From a virus, in the IMG/VR virus record IMGVR_UViG_3300022668_000040, positions 1 through 64,000 of that record: a stretch of 64,000 nt of DNA. One strand, given 5' to 3'. The notes under the pieces are model-generated. The model ran no database searches and was not told where the DNA came from. It saw nothing but the letters and a program-made list of their open reading frames with translations. The translations under genes and the position numbers were made by a program. Numbering within the stretch: the first letter of the stretch is position 1; each line of letters starts with the position of its first letter. Of the stretch, positions 9,128-18,500 are shown piece after piece.

Positions 9128-9883
9128 ATGGATTTTGATTTCATCACGGATGAGGCTCAACGAGAAAAAGCAAAAGCTCTTTATGAAGAGAGTATTGCAA
9201 AAATTAAAAGCGATCACCAGATTGAATTGGATGAGCAAATAAGTGGACTAAAGGCCAAAAACTCTGAACTTTTGGGAGAAAAGAAAAAGACCCAAGAAGA
9301 ACTGAAAAAATACTCAGATTTTGATATGGATAAAGCCAAAGAGGCTTTGGAGTTTTTGGAGAATAGTGAAGATGCCCAAATGGTTAAAGATGGCAAAATC
9401 GAAGAATTGTTTGACCGTCGAATATCAGTAATGCGTTCTGATCATGAAGCTGTGGTTACAGAGTTAAAAAGCTCTCTCAAAGAAGTTACAGAAAAAGCCA
9501 CCAATTTTGAGGGATTGTACAAAACCAAAACAGTACAAGATGCTTTGCGGGAACAAGCAATAGCAGCTAAAGTGAGGCCCGAAGCAATATCCGATGTGGT
9601 TATGCGGGGAAGTGCCGTTTTTTCTGTTGCAGAGAATGACCCTACGTTGATTGAGGCCAGAGACAATGAAGGAAAACTTTGTAAAACAGAGGATGATAAA
9701 GTGCTCACTCCAACAAATTGGATAAACGGACTGAAAAAAGTATCCCCCCACTATTGGCCCGAATCAAAAAGTGCTGGGGCTTATGGAGGCACTGGAGATC
9801 CAGGGGACAAAATGCAGGCACTACAAGAGGCGGCAGATAGAAATGATCATGCTACTTTTCGCAAATTGCGGGAAGAAGGATAA
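9128..9883 (+). CDS. Capsid scaffolding protein (putative)
   Basis: A 251-residue, charged, coiled-coil-rich protein between portal and coat genes, the usual place for a scaffold. Long helical heptads occupy roughly residues 5-130 (Lys/Glu rich). The C-terminal third is Gly and Ala rich and ends in a basic patch (ATFRKLREEG), which in scaffolds often contacts the coat. A good AAAGGA ribosome binding site precedes the ATG. The function is assigned from composition and gene order, not from a specific motif. Confidence 0.65.
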   Translation: MDFDFITDEAQREKAKALYEESIAKIKSDHQIELDEQISGLKAKNSELLGEKKKTQEELKKYSDFDMDKAKEALEFLENSEDAQMVKDGKIEELFDRRISVMRSDHEAVVTELKSSLKEVTEKATNFEGLYKTKTVQDALREQAIAAKVRPEAISDVVMRGSAVFSVAENDPTLIEARDNEGKLCKTEDDKVLTPTNWINGLKKVSPHYWPESKSAGAYGGTGDPGDKMQALQEAADRNDHATFRKLREEG

Positions 9884-9890
9884 TTTTTAT

Positions 9891-9926
9891 TTGACAAATC
9901 ATACCAATATAGATTACTATTTGGTA
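9891..9926 (+). promoter_or_regulatory. Candidate internal promoter and inverted repeat upstream of coat gene
   Basis: TTGACA at 9891-9896 with TACTAT at 9915-9920 (18-base spacer). An inverted repeat ATACCAA/TTGGTAT (about 9900-9926) overlaps the -10 region and could be an operator or a hairpin. It lies just after the scaffold stop, where extra coat expression would be useful. Confidence 0.45.
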
Positions 9927-9944
9927 TAGATAAAATTTCTTTAA

Positions 9945-10030
9945 TTGATGTTTCTGGGAAACATCTCATGACCTTGGGGGTCGGGAAATTCAGCAATGAA
10001 TAACACCGATCCCCTTTTATATGATCGGTG
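9945..10030 (+). promoter_or_regulatory. Structured 5' leader of the major coat gene
   Basis: Between the scaffold and coat genes lie 178 bases without a gene. They contain hairpins GATGTTT/AAACATC (about 9945-9966) and CACCGATC/GATCGGTG (10004-10011 with 10023-10030, 11-base loop). No U-run follows the second hairpin, so it is more likely an mRNA-stabilising or processing element than a terminator. Confidence 0.5.
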
Positions 10031-10061
10031 AACACAAGATTATATAAACAGGAGTCATGAA

Positions 10062-11213
10062 ATGGCGAATATCTGGCAACATCCTTCCATCATTGCCGCA
10101 GAAGCTTTGCGGCATCTTGAAAATTCTCTTATCATTGGGTCTTTGTGTACCCGAGATATCACCAGTGAATTTACCACTACCGCTAATGGATGGAAAAAGG
10201 GAGATGAAGTACCCTTTCGTACACATGGTGAGTACACAGTAGATGAGTTTTCTGGCAGTATATCTACTCAAAGTATTACCACATCTTCCAGAAGTCTGAA
10301 GATCGAAAAGCATTTTGATACTTCTGTGGAAGTGACTGCACGGGAAGAAACTTTGGAGCTTGATAGCTTTTCTGAGCAAGTTTTGCGTCCGACGATTTAT
10401 AAATTTGGGGAAACCATAGATCTTTATCTGGGCAGCAAAATTACCCAGGCTGCTGGTATGTACGTATCTCCGAATTTGTTTACAACTGCTGCTGATGTTG
10501 CTTTAGCACGTAGAGCGGCCATTATTCAGCAGTTGACTATGGACAGATTTTGCTTGGTAGATGTGGACACTGAGGCAGTGCTTTTGGGACAAGATTGGAT
10601 TAACCAATCACAGATCCGTGGGCGAGATGGTGAGCGTACTTTGCGCACGGGTATTCTTGGTGGTGCTATGGGAATGGAGTTTTACTCTTCTCTTGGGTTT
10701 CCAACCAATGAAATTGCCCATACTGCTGGAACAGGTACGGCTGTAACCAATAATGCAACTGATACTGATAATCAGATTGGGCAAACTGCACTCACTGTTG
10801 ATGCTGCTGCGGGTTCTTTTAATGCAGGGGATAGGCTCATGATTGCAGGAGTACGTAGACCTGTGATTGTAAAAACTACGATTGCAAGTGCTACAGGAGT
10901 AACCTCTATTGAATTGGTAGATCCAATCACAGAAACCATTCCTGATAATATGGCTATTACTGTAATTGGGTCTGGTTTGGATCTTACATATCATGGGGCT
11001 ATTTTTGATGGTAGATCATTGGCGATGGCATCCCCAATGTTGGAGAAACCAGCGGATAAAGTGGCTGCTGTTGCGTACTCTAACGGAATTTCTTTACGAA
11101 TTGTGAAGGGTTACGATATCAACACAAAAAGTACAGTTATGTCTATTGATATGCTGTTGGGTGCATTTATGCTTGATCCTCGGAGAGCCACTTTGCTGGC
11201 TGAAAGCGCATAA
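10062..11213 (+). CDS. Major capsid protein, P22 coat-like
   Basis: A 383-residue protein that should form the icosahedral shell. The opening MANIWQHPSIIAAEALRHLEN and the following DITSEFTTTANGWKKGDEVPFR are characteristic of the P22 gp5-type coat family, a variant of the HK97 fold with an inserted domain. The region about 225-310 is Ala, Thr and Gly rich and probably forms that surface domain. An AGGAG site lies about 10 bases before the ATG. Its leader is structured, and it is expected to be among the most highly translated genes. Confidence 0.85.
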   Translation: MANIWQHPSIIAAEALRHLENSLIIGSLCTRDITSEFTTTANGWKKGDEVPFRTHGEYTVDEFSGSISTQSITTSSRSLKIEKHFDTSVEVTAREETLELDSFSEQVLRPTIYKFGETIDLYLGSKITQAAGMYVSPNLFTTAADVALARRAAIIQQLTMDRFCLVDVDTEAVLLGQDWINQSQIRGRDGERTLRTGILGGAMGMEFYSSLGFPTNEIAHTAGTGTAVTNNATDTDNQIGQTALTVDAAAGSFNAGDRLMIAGVRRPVIVKTTIASATGVTSIELVDPITETIPDNMAITVIGSGLDLTYHGAIFDGRSLAMASPMLEKPADKVAAVAYSNGISLRIVKGYDINTKSTVMSIDMLLGAFMLDPRRATLLAESA

Positions 11214-11230
11214 ACTGGAGGTAATTAACT

Positions 11231-11566
11231 ATGTATATGTATAAAGGAGATGCTGAGGCTGTTGTGACTAAGCAACAGGTCCCAGCAATGGAAAAATGTG
11301 GCTGGTGTAAAACCAAAAATGAAGCTATTGAAGCTTCTGGGGATGCCCTTGGAAAGGAGGACACCCCTTTGAGTACAGACCCTATCTCTGAAATGAAAAA
11401 CGAGTCTGTGGAAGTGGAAGAAGAATCTATTTCTGATGGCAATACAGAAAAAGATTCTTCTGAGAATGAAATGGATAAGAAGCCAGCTACTCGCCAAAGC
11501 AACAGAGGAAAATCTACTTCAAATCGAGGCAGGAAGCCATCAATAACTAAGATTACCAAAAAGTGA
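11231..11566 (+). CDS. Small acidic-then-basic protein after the coat gene
   Basis: A 111-residue protein that I do not recognise. It has an early CGWC motif (residues about 24-27), an acidic Ser/Glu-rich centre and a basic Arg/Lys-rich tail ending in TKITKK. Low complexity suggests it is largely disordered. Placement between the coat and connector genes suggests a head accessory or decoration role, which is inference. GGAGG precedes the start. Confidence 0.55.
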   Translation: MYMYKGDAEAVVTKQQVPAMEKCGWCKTKNEAIEASGDALGKEDTPLSTDPISEMKNESVEVEEESISDGNTEKDSSENEMDKKPATRQSNRGKSTSNRGRKPSITKITKK

Positions 11567-11583
11567 TCTTTTGAGGACATAAA

Positions 11584-12087
11584 ATGGCACTTATCGCGAC
11601 TGTAGGGGGCACAAATACCAATTCATACCCCACCATTGCTGAAGCTAATATTTACTTTGAAGATAGGTTACACACAAGTGCCTGGGATGCTTCAGAGGAG
11701 CAGGCAGCGGCATTAATTATGGGATCAAGGATGTTGGATTGGTATTTGCCTTGGAAAGGATACAAAGCTACGGAAAGTCAGGCTATGCAATGGCCGCGAA
11801 CAGAAGTAGTTCGTCCAGATGGAACAGAAGTGGATAGTGCCATTATTCCAAGTGAAGTAAAAATAGCTGTATTTGAACTTTCCCTTGTTTCTTTATCCAT
11901 AGATAGAGTTGCTGATAATCCATTGGCGGGAATCGAACAGATAAAGGCAGGCTCTTTGATGATAAAAGCAGATAATGGAGATGCTGATTCTACTTCTATT
12001 AAAATCATTCCTGATCATGTCAAAAATATTGTATCAGATCTGTATATCAGAGGGATGCTTGGCGTTGTGAGGTTGAACAGAGCATAA
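11584..12087 (+). CDS. Head-tail connector (adaptor), DnaT-like family
   Basis: A 167-residue protein resembling the phage family often labelled putative DnaT-like ssDNA-binding protein, which structurally corresponds to gp6-type head-tail adaptors. Supporting features are NSYPTIAEANIYFEDRL near the N-terminus and MQWPRTEVV near residue 70. It follows the coat region and is coupled by TAATG to the next neck gene. A DNA-binding role is unlikely in this context. Confidence 0.7.
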   Translation: MALIATVGGTNTNSYPTIAEANIYFEDRLHTSAWDASEEQAAALIMGSRMLDWYLPWKGYKATESQAMQWPRTEVVRPDGTEVDSAIIPSEVKIAVFELSLVSLSIDRVADNPLAGIEQIKAGSLMIKADNGDADSTSIKIIPDHVKNIVSDLYIRGMLGVVRLNRA

Positions 12088-12449
12088 TGGATTTACAATC
12101 AGTATTTAATGCAGGCATTGAAACACTGTTCACTGTGTTAAAATCAGCAGTACATCAGGCCGTATATATTACGATGGATGATAATGGGTTTGATCCTATT
12201 GTGGAGACATCCCATGAAAATGTGCGGCTAATTTTTGATAATTACAAACAGGGGGATATGAATCCCCCATCTTTTGTTAAGCTTATTCAGCCCACAGATA
12301 CACTAGGTATTGTTCCCAGTAAAGATTTACCGGAAGTGGTCAACGCAAATAACATTATGGATGTAGAGGGAAGAAGGTTCACTATTGTGGCGTTTGATAC
12401 TGATCCACTAAATGTAGCATACATCTTTTTATTGAGAGATATTAAGTAA
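12087..12449 (+). CDS. Head-closure/neck protein (putative)
   Basis: A 120-residue protein starting on the TAATG overlap with the adaptor gene and ending in another TAATG overlap. Size, predicted beta content and the order adaptor, this gene, gp10-like gene and terminator suggest a head-closure (stopper) protein that seals the connector after packaging. No diagnostic motif is visible, so the call rests on synteny. Confidence 0.55.
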   Translation: MDLQSVFNAGIETLFTVLKSAVHQAVYITMDDNGFDPIVETSHENVRLIFDNYKQGDMNPPSFVKLIQPTDTLGIVPSKDLPEVVNANNIMDVEGRRFTIVAFDTDPLNVAYIFLLRDIK

Positions 12450-12910
12450 TGGCTAAATTGGAGGATATAGTATCCATTTTTTCCCGTGCAGCGGAAACAA
12501 TAAGACCGGCTATCCGTAATGTTCTATTTGCTGAAAGCAATGATTTGTCCAGAGAATTTCAGGAACGATCTCCAATTGATACTGGGGAGTATGCGGGCAA
12601 TTGGAAAGTAAAAAGATCCAATTATTTGCCTGGAAATATTATAGCATCTTATACAGTATTTAACGATACAGATGATTATGGAATATTCATGGAGTTCGGA
12701 GCTACCCCTGGAGAAGCACCTTGGTATTTTGAGGGATCTTCTGATTCTGGAAAATTGGGAATTTCTGAGGGCAAAGTTTGGGCAGGTGGATTAGAACCAG
12801 GATTTTCCAATACAGTAGGGGGAGCAGTGGGACCAACTCTCTTGGATAACCAACAAAGATTGGATAGAATAGCGAACACCATTGCAGATGTTATTATAAG
12901 GAAGCTTTAG
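12449..12910 (+). CDS. Neck protein, HK97 gp10-like
   Basis: A 153-residue protein with the pattern typical of HK97 gp10-type tail-joining proteins: a helical N-terminus, then SPIDTGEYAGNWKV around residue 45 and YGIFMEFGATPGEAPWYF around residue 80. These proteins help join tail to head. The start overlaps the preceding stop by one base. Confidence 0.7.
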   Translation: MAKLEDIVSIFSRAAETIRPAIRNVLFAESNDLSREFQERSPIDTGEYAGNWKVKRSNYLPGNIIASYTVFNDTDDYGIFMEFGATPGEAPWYFEGSSDSGKLGISEGKVWAGGLEPGFSNTVGGAVGPTLLDNQQRLDRIANTIADVIIRKL

Positions 12911-12912
12911 GT

Positions 12913-13350
12913 ATGTTACAAAGAAAAGGTGCAGTAACAGCTTTGTACAATAGGGTTAAAGGTAAACGAGTTGAATTAGGATTATCCTCTTTTAAGTATA
13001 CTCCCACTCCGCCGCTACGAGAGGAGATGTTGCCTGCTGTTTTTCTTTCCGAGGGAACAGATATACCAGTAAAGCCCAATTCCAGAGGAAAATTGATCTA
13101 TCCTTGTACGAGAAGATTGGAAATATCTTTGGAGATAGTCGATTTAAACAGGAATGCTGTTTGGGATTTATTCTTAAACACTAGGAAAACCGTGTTTACA
13201 GGGGAGGGAGAAAATGTAATTGATCCAGTTTTGTTTGAAACTTCATTTATTTCAGAGAATCGCACAGAAGGGCCTTTAGGGTATCAATTACCGGGGGCCA
13301 TTGGTATGAGACTTGTTTTGGATCTCATTTACACTGATAAAGGATTTTAA
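12913..13350 (+). CDS. Tail terminator protein (putative)
   Basis: A 145-residue protein located between the gp10-like gene and the tail tube gene, where the tail terminator is found in siphophages. The sequence has an early SFKYTPTPPLREEMLPAVFL segment and mixed alpha/beta composition. It would cap the tail tube and connect it to the head. Assignment is by position and size. Confidence 0.55.
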   Translation: MLQRKGAVTALYNRVKGKRVELGLSSFKYTPTPPLREEMLPAVFLSEGTDIPVKPNSRGKLIYPCTRRLEISLEIVDLNRNAVWDLFLNTRKTVFTGEGENVIDPVLFETSFISENRTEGPLGYQLPGAIGMRLVLDLIYTDKGF

Positions 13351-13365
13351 AGAGGAAAATACATC

Positions 13366-14406
13366 ATGGCTACGAATATGTCACCCAGCCCGGAAAATTA
13401 CACCCTTGGTAAGGGGGTTCCTTACTTTGATAGACTTAGTCCTACAACAGGGCTGCACACAGGGGAGCTTGATCTTGGCAATGCTCCGACATTTTCTTTC
13501 TCAATTGCAATTGAGAAATTGGAACACTATAGTTCCAGAGGCGGCCTTTCTGCCAAGGATAAGGAAATTACACGACAGATTACCCCATCATTAGCATTCA
13601 CTTTGGATGAAATTAACGTGCAAAACGTTTCTCTTCTTACATTAGGAGAAATAAACGAAATTTCTGCCGGGAGTGGAACTGAATCTGCCGAAGCTATTAC
13701 TGCATTTGTTGGTAAACGTACAGATCTTGCACATAGAGGAATTGGAAAGGTGTATTCTCTCCCCTACGATGATTCTGCCGCAGATAATGTGGCTTTCGTG
13801 CCGGGAGAAATTGTCTCTGGAGCGACTGGGGCAGGAATTGTCTTGGCTGTAACTGGAGATGCTACATCAGGAACACTCACTATTGCCTTGATTAGTGCTG
13901 GTTTTGTTGATGATGAAACTTTGACTGGTTCAGTCGCAGGCAGCGCTGAGGTAAATTCAACATCAGGGGAAGTAGAACTTTCCACTACTCCCGTTATTGC
14001 CGTACTTGATCAAGCAGATCCGTCTGGAGCTACAGCATACACTGCTGGAGTTGATTACGTTATTGACACTTCCTTGAAAGATGACAAAATAGGAAGAATT
14101 AGATTTCCAAACACTACCACAATTCCTGATGGATCAACAGTGTATGTGTTTTATGAGTATGCGTTTGCAGCGTATTCTGAGATTCAATTGTTTAAAGATA
14201 CACAAATTGAGGGTCGCATTCGATTTGTATCTGATAACCCAGCAGGCAATAATCAAGAAGTAGGGTTTTGGAAAGTATCCCTAACTCCTGCCGGAGATAC
14301 TGCTCTAATTGGGGATGATTGGTCTACCCTTAGTTTTACTGGGGAAGTGTTGAAAGATGAGGTTAATCATCCAAATAGTCCATATGGATATATCATAATG
14401 GATTAA
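13366..14406 (+). CDS. Major tail tube protein
   Basis: A 346-residue beta-rich protein that should polymerise into the tail tube. The N-terminal segment KGVPYFDRLSPTTGLHTGEL and the KDKEITRQ motif fit long major tail proteins. The middle (about residues 140-215) is an Ala/Gly/Thr-rich repeat region with GATGAGIVL and GDATSGTLTI, probably a surface Ig-like or beta domain inserted in the tube subunit. It sits immediately before the frameshifted chaperone gene, the canonical location. Confidence 0.75.
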   Translation: MATNMSPSPENYTLGKGVPYFDRLSPTTGLHTGELDLGNAPTFSFSIAIEKLEHYSSRGGLSAKDKEITRQITPSLAFTLDEINVQNVSLLTLGEINEISAGSGTESAEAITAFVGKRTDLAHRGIGKVYSLPYDDSAADNVAFVPGEIVSGATGAGIVLAVTGDATSGTLTIALISAGFVDDETLTGSVAGSAEVNSTSGEVELSTTPVIAVLDQADPSGATAYTAGVDYVIDTSLKDDKIGRIRFPNTTTIPDGSTVYVFYEYAFAAYSEIQLFKDTQIEGRIRFVSDNPAGNNQEVGFWKVSLTPAGDTALIGDDWSTLSFTGEVLKDEVNHPNSPYGYIIMD

Positions 14407-14414
14407 ATTTTTGA

Positions 14415-14444
14415 GCTTATGTGCGAGTAATCTCGCACATAAGC
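14415..14444 (+). promoter_or_regulatory. Strong hairpin between tail tube and tail chaperone genes
   Basis: A perfect 13-bp stem (GCTTATGTGCGAG with its complement) closed by the loop TAAT. No U-run follows and the chaperone ribosome site starts just after it. It may be a partial terminator or mRNA-end stabiliser that raises tail tube mRNA over the chaperone. Confidence 0.65.
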
Positions 14445-14456
14445 ATGGAGAGAAAT

Positions 14457-14903
14457 ATGAATATGAATGAAAAACAAAGTCTCAACGTTGATTTTAATGA
14501 GCTTCTCCCAGGGGAATCCATGCCAATTGGAAATCAATCAGTTATGATTCGTCCTTTGGGATTTATGAAGTTAGCTGGCATTATAAAGCAAGTAAAAGGG
14601 CTTCTCAAAATTTTTGAAGAGCAAGAAGTTACTTGGGATAATTTTCAATCCCCGGAGAAATTTGTAGCCCTTGCCGAAATTATAATGATAAATGCTCCAG
14701 AGATACTGTCAGAAGCCTCTAATATTGAGTTAGCAGATTTGGGACAATTGCCTTTGGATATTATTCTTCAGATCCTGGATAAAGTGGTTGAAGTAAATAT
14801 GAAAAGTAAGGATGCTTTGGTGGGAAACTTCAAAAGCTTAGTGAAGAGACTGGGCCTTCAGCTGGAGGAGAAGGACAAATCTACAGAGCCGCTCAAAAAT
14901 TAA
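14457..14903 (+). CDS. Tail assembly chaperone, short form
   Basis: A 148-residue protein when started at the ATG at 14457, chosen because GGAGAG lies just upstream. It resembles the short chaperone (lambda gpG type) that coats the tape measure during tail assembly. Features include an N-terminal beta segment (VMIRPLGFMKLAGI) and a helical remainder. A canonical GGGAAAC slippery heptamer at 14822-14828 lies in the correct phase for -1 frameshifting into the next frame, see the long form. Confidence 0.75.
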   Translation: MNMNEKQSLNVDFNELLPGESMPIGNQSVMIRPLGFMKLAGIIKQVKGLLKIFEEQEVTWDNFQSPEKFVALAEIIMINAPEILSEASNIELADLGQLPLDIILQILDKVVEVNMKSKDALVGNFKSLVKRLGLQLEEKDKSTEPLKN

Positions 14904-15166
14904 TTGAGCATGGGCATTCTTGGCTAAGCATTCAAGAGTATTCTCTGGCAGAAATAGGGGGGTTTTTGAGCACCATTCTGGAAATGGAAAAGGAAAAACG
15001 TGCTGAAAACCTTCAATATATGTGGATGTCCCACAATCTACAATATAAAGGACTACAAGAAGTGTTGGAAAAAATAAGTAAGGGAAGTACAAAGCCAAAA
15101 GAACCAACAGTTGACGAAGTTCAAGATAGTTGGAGAAGGTTAAAAGCGCGTATGAGCGGGTTGTGA
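14457..15166 (+). CDS. Tail assembly chaperone, -1 frameshift long form
   Basis: A -1 slip at G GGA AAC (14822-14828) would join about 124 residues of the short form to 112 residues encoded in the -1 frame, which is open from 14810 to the stop at 15164-15166. The extension includes RAAQKLIEHGHSWLSIQEYS and ends with VQDSWRRLKARMSGL. This mirrors lambda gpG/gpGT, where a GGGAAAG slip makes the long chaperone that recruits tube subunits. Position between tail tube and tape measure is exactly as expected. Frameshift efficiency cannot be judged from sequence. Confidence 0.75.
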
Positions 15167-15200
15167 ATAGGAAAGTGGGAAAGGTTAATCTCACAGGGAT

Positions 15201-15237
15201 AAACTCTTGGTAAATACAGCTCATTTGTCAAGAGTTT
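15201..15237 (+). other. Hairpin before the small gene upstream of tape measure
   Basis: AAACTCTTG pairs with CAAGAGTTT (9 bp, 19-base loop). A TATAAT hexamer at 15242-15247 follows, but no matching -35 is present. It may be an attenuator or processing site. Confidence 0.4.
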
Positions 15238-15289
15238 ATTGTATAATGAAGTTCATGAAGAAATTAAAACTATTTTAGAAGGTATAGTA

Positions 15290-15478
15290 ATGAACGAACA
15301 AGTGGAGATAAGAATAAGTGTATCAGAAGTCACGCCCGAACAATTGGAAATAATTTCCAAACAAATGAAAAAGATTATGGTGGAGGTAAATAAAGAGGAA
15401 AGAAATGAAAAAGAGATAGAAATGAAGGAAATTCAAGATGGTTGGAAAAGGTTAAAACATTGGGCAAATGGCAGATAA
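15290..15478 (+). CDS. Small protein with chaperone-like C-terminus
   Basis: A 62-residue protein when started at 15290, which has a GAAGG ribosome site. A longer start at 15239 would give 79 residues but lacks a site. Its end (EIQDGWKRLKHWANGR) resembles the end of the frameshifted chaperone (EVQDSWRRLKARMSGL), suggesting a duplication of that tail. It lies directly before the tape measure, so an accessory role in tail assembly is plausible but unproven. Confidence 0.55.
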   Translation: MNEQVEIRISVSEVTPEQLEIISKQMKKIMVEVNKEERNEKEIEMKEIQDGWKRLKHWANGR

Positions 15479-15526
15479 GAAGAAAGTAAAGAGTGATACA
15501 TAAGGTTACAATTTTGAGGTAATATA

Positions 15527-18500
15527 ATGGCAGAGAGAAGTGTAAATATAAAACTTAATGTAACTGGAACTTCTCCTGCGCAATTAAAAGCACTTGCTGA
15601 GGGGTTTTCTAGTATCAGTGAGGCTGTTAATGTAGTATCTGATACTATATTTCAATTAAAGAGAAAATTTGGATCTTTAAAAGCTCCTAAAGCAATTTCT
15701 CAGGTTGCAAATGATCTAAAAAAATTATCAAAAATAAATTCTGGTAATTTATCCAAAATTACTGATGACCTATCAAGTTTGCAGAAGGTGAAAGTAGATC
15801 CTTCTTCTATCCAAAATTTGATAAATTCACTTACCTCTCTTAAAGGAATTAAAATTCCTTCTCTGAAAAATTTTGTTTCTAGTTTGGAAGCAATATCAAA
15901 AATAGATATATCCAAAACAAGTACAAACATAGTAAGTTTGTCTACTTCATTAGATTCTTTATCCAATAGAAAATTTCCAAGTGTTACCACATTGGTATCT
16001 GGTTTGAAAAAACTAATATCATTGGATCTTGCCGGAGTAATCAATAAAATTAAAGATTTAGACAGTGCTATTAGGTTATTGGATAAGGCAGGGTACTTGA
16101 AAAGCTTTGCCTCTTTTGCCAACAATCTAAATAAAATCGCATCTTCTTTAGAAAAAACAAAAAAATCTTTAGATGGATATAAAGTAAGTGTTGCACAAGC
16201 AGCTAAGTCTACTAAAAGCTTTGGTGATAGAATACAGGCATATTTTGAGTATCGAGTAGTTGCAGATGCTATTATGGCTATCAAGTCAGCAGTGTATGGA
16301 ACTATTGACGCGGTAAAGTTGTATGATCAATCTTTAAAAGATTTGCAAGCTATTACTGGTGCTACAGCACTTGAAGTAACGCAGATGGGAGAAAAGATTA
16401 AGGAAGTTGCAGGAACTACCAAATTTTCTGCTCAGGAAGTTGCTGATGGTATGAAAACTTTAGGCCAAGCTGGATTTTCAGCTGCTGAAGCTGTAGAAAC
16501 CATGCAGGCTGTATCAGATTTAGCAACTGGTACTTTATCCACTATGGGATCAACTGTGGATTTAGTAACCACAGCCATGCGTGTGTTTAATTTTCAGGCT
16601 TCAGAATCTGGCAAAGTGGCCGATGTATTTGCAAATGCTGTCAATAAGTCCAAACTTACCATTGATAAGTTACGAACTTCTTTCAATTATGTGGGGCCGA
16701 TTGCAAAGGATGCAGGTATATCTTTTGAAGAAGTAAGTGCATCTATGATGACTTTGGCTAATACTGGGCTACGTGCAAGTACAATAGGTACCGGATTACG
16801 TAACGTGTTTTCCCTTTTGGTAAAACCATCAGAAAAATTACGGAATGCAGTCAAAGATGCAGGCTTATCAATGGGGGATATTGATCCACAGACTAGAAGC
16901 TTGAAAGAGGTAATACAAAATCTTGGTCTTGTGGTAAATTCCACTGGAACAGCTTTTGATATATTTGGAAAACGTGGGGCCGGAGCTGTATTAGCATTAT
17001 CCAAATCAGGGGGGCAGTATGAAAGTCTATTACAAACAGTTCGGGATTCTGGCACAGCTGCCAGAATGGCAAGCACCCAGATGGAGGGTTTAGGGGTATC
17101 TTTTAAAAATCTAAAGGATAAGTTTGGATTATTGGCTATTTCTATAGGAAATCTAGGAATAGCGGATGCTATGAGAATTATAGTAGATGTGGGAAGAAAA
17201 GTAATAGATGTAATCACTGCTTTGACCGATACTGCTTTGGTTCAATTTATTGGTAAAATGACATTGACCATTGTAGCTGTAAATGGATTGGTTACAGCTT
17301 TTACAGCTATTAAATCATTGAATTTATTGGCGACTATTAGTGGGTTCATATCTGGTATCCAATCTGCAACAACTGCATTGATAGCTTCTGAAGCTTCTGT
17401 GTCAAGTTTAGCTTTGACTTTAGGTCCTATTGTCGCAGTATTGGGACTTATTGCTGCTGGAGCAATATACGCATTTTCTTCTTTAGGGCATGCAAAAGAG
17501 GCTTCTGAAGAAGCCGCTAAGTTAGCTGATCGTTATAGAAGCCTAAGTAATTATATTCAAGATTATAAAGTAAAAGCAGCTAATATGAAAGAGGGTTCCG
17601 ATGAACTTCTTTCATCCAATAAAGAATTGCGCATCAAACTTCTTGAAGTAGCTTCAGGAATTTCTGATGTATCAAATGAGGCAGAAAGGGCAGCTGCATC
17701 TATTGATCCCTTGACCGGAGAGATTTTAGATGGTGGGGAAGCTCTAAAAAAATATAATGCTGAATTAAAGAAGCTAACACTTCAAAAGTTAATAGAATCA
17801 ACAAACGAAGCAGGAAAAAATATCACAGCTGTTTCTGGAAGAATGAACCAGTTTCTAAACTGGTTCAAGGATGCTGCCGCACAAGCCAGCACTGCTATTT
17901 CAGGTTTAGGTGCCAAAGCAGGGGCTGTGATGGATGGCGAATTTGAGAAGGGAAATAAATTATTAGAAAAATCTCAAAAAGATATTGAAAAATACACTGC
18001 TAACATAATAAAAGCAATGAATTTTTCAAAAGCTTTAAGAAAAGGTGAGGTGGATTTCAAAGCATTTGGAGAATTTGTTAATTCTTTGGATATGTCAAAT
18101 CTTACTTCTCAACAAAAGGATTTGGTGGAGTCTTTTAATATTCTTAATGATAGTGCTAATAAATTATCTGAAGAGTTGAAGGAACAAGGAAAGATAGATC
18201 TAAATGATACTATAGAAAATATTGAAAAAATAGCAAAAAGTTATGGGATTGTTGGAAATGAGCTTCAAGCAACAGTTGCTAAATTGGCTGTGATGAAGAA
18301 ATTACATGAGGAATCCAGCAAAAGTATAATAGAAAAATGGGGGAATGATGCAAAAGACACCACCGAATCTACTGAAGAATTAATTACATCCTTTGAGAAA
18401 GCTGGAGGAAAAATTTCAGTAGAGCAAAAGGAGCAAATGAAACTGTCGGAAGATGCCAAGAAAAAATTAATAGATGAATTAAATACTGCCAAAAAGGTTA

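Noticed and set aside
15242-15247. Promoter at TATAAT upstream of the small gene before the tape measure
   Set aside because: No -35 element at proper spacing; the nearest TTGTCA is 11 bases away.
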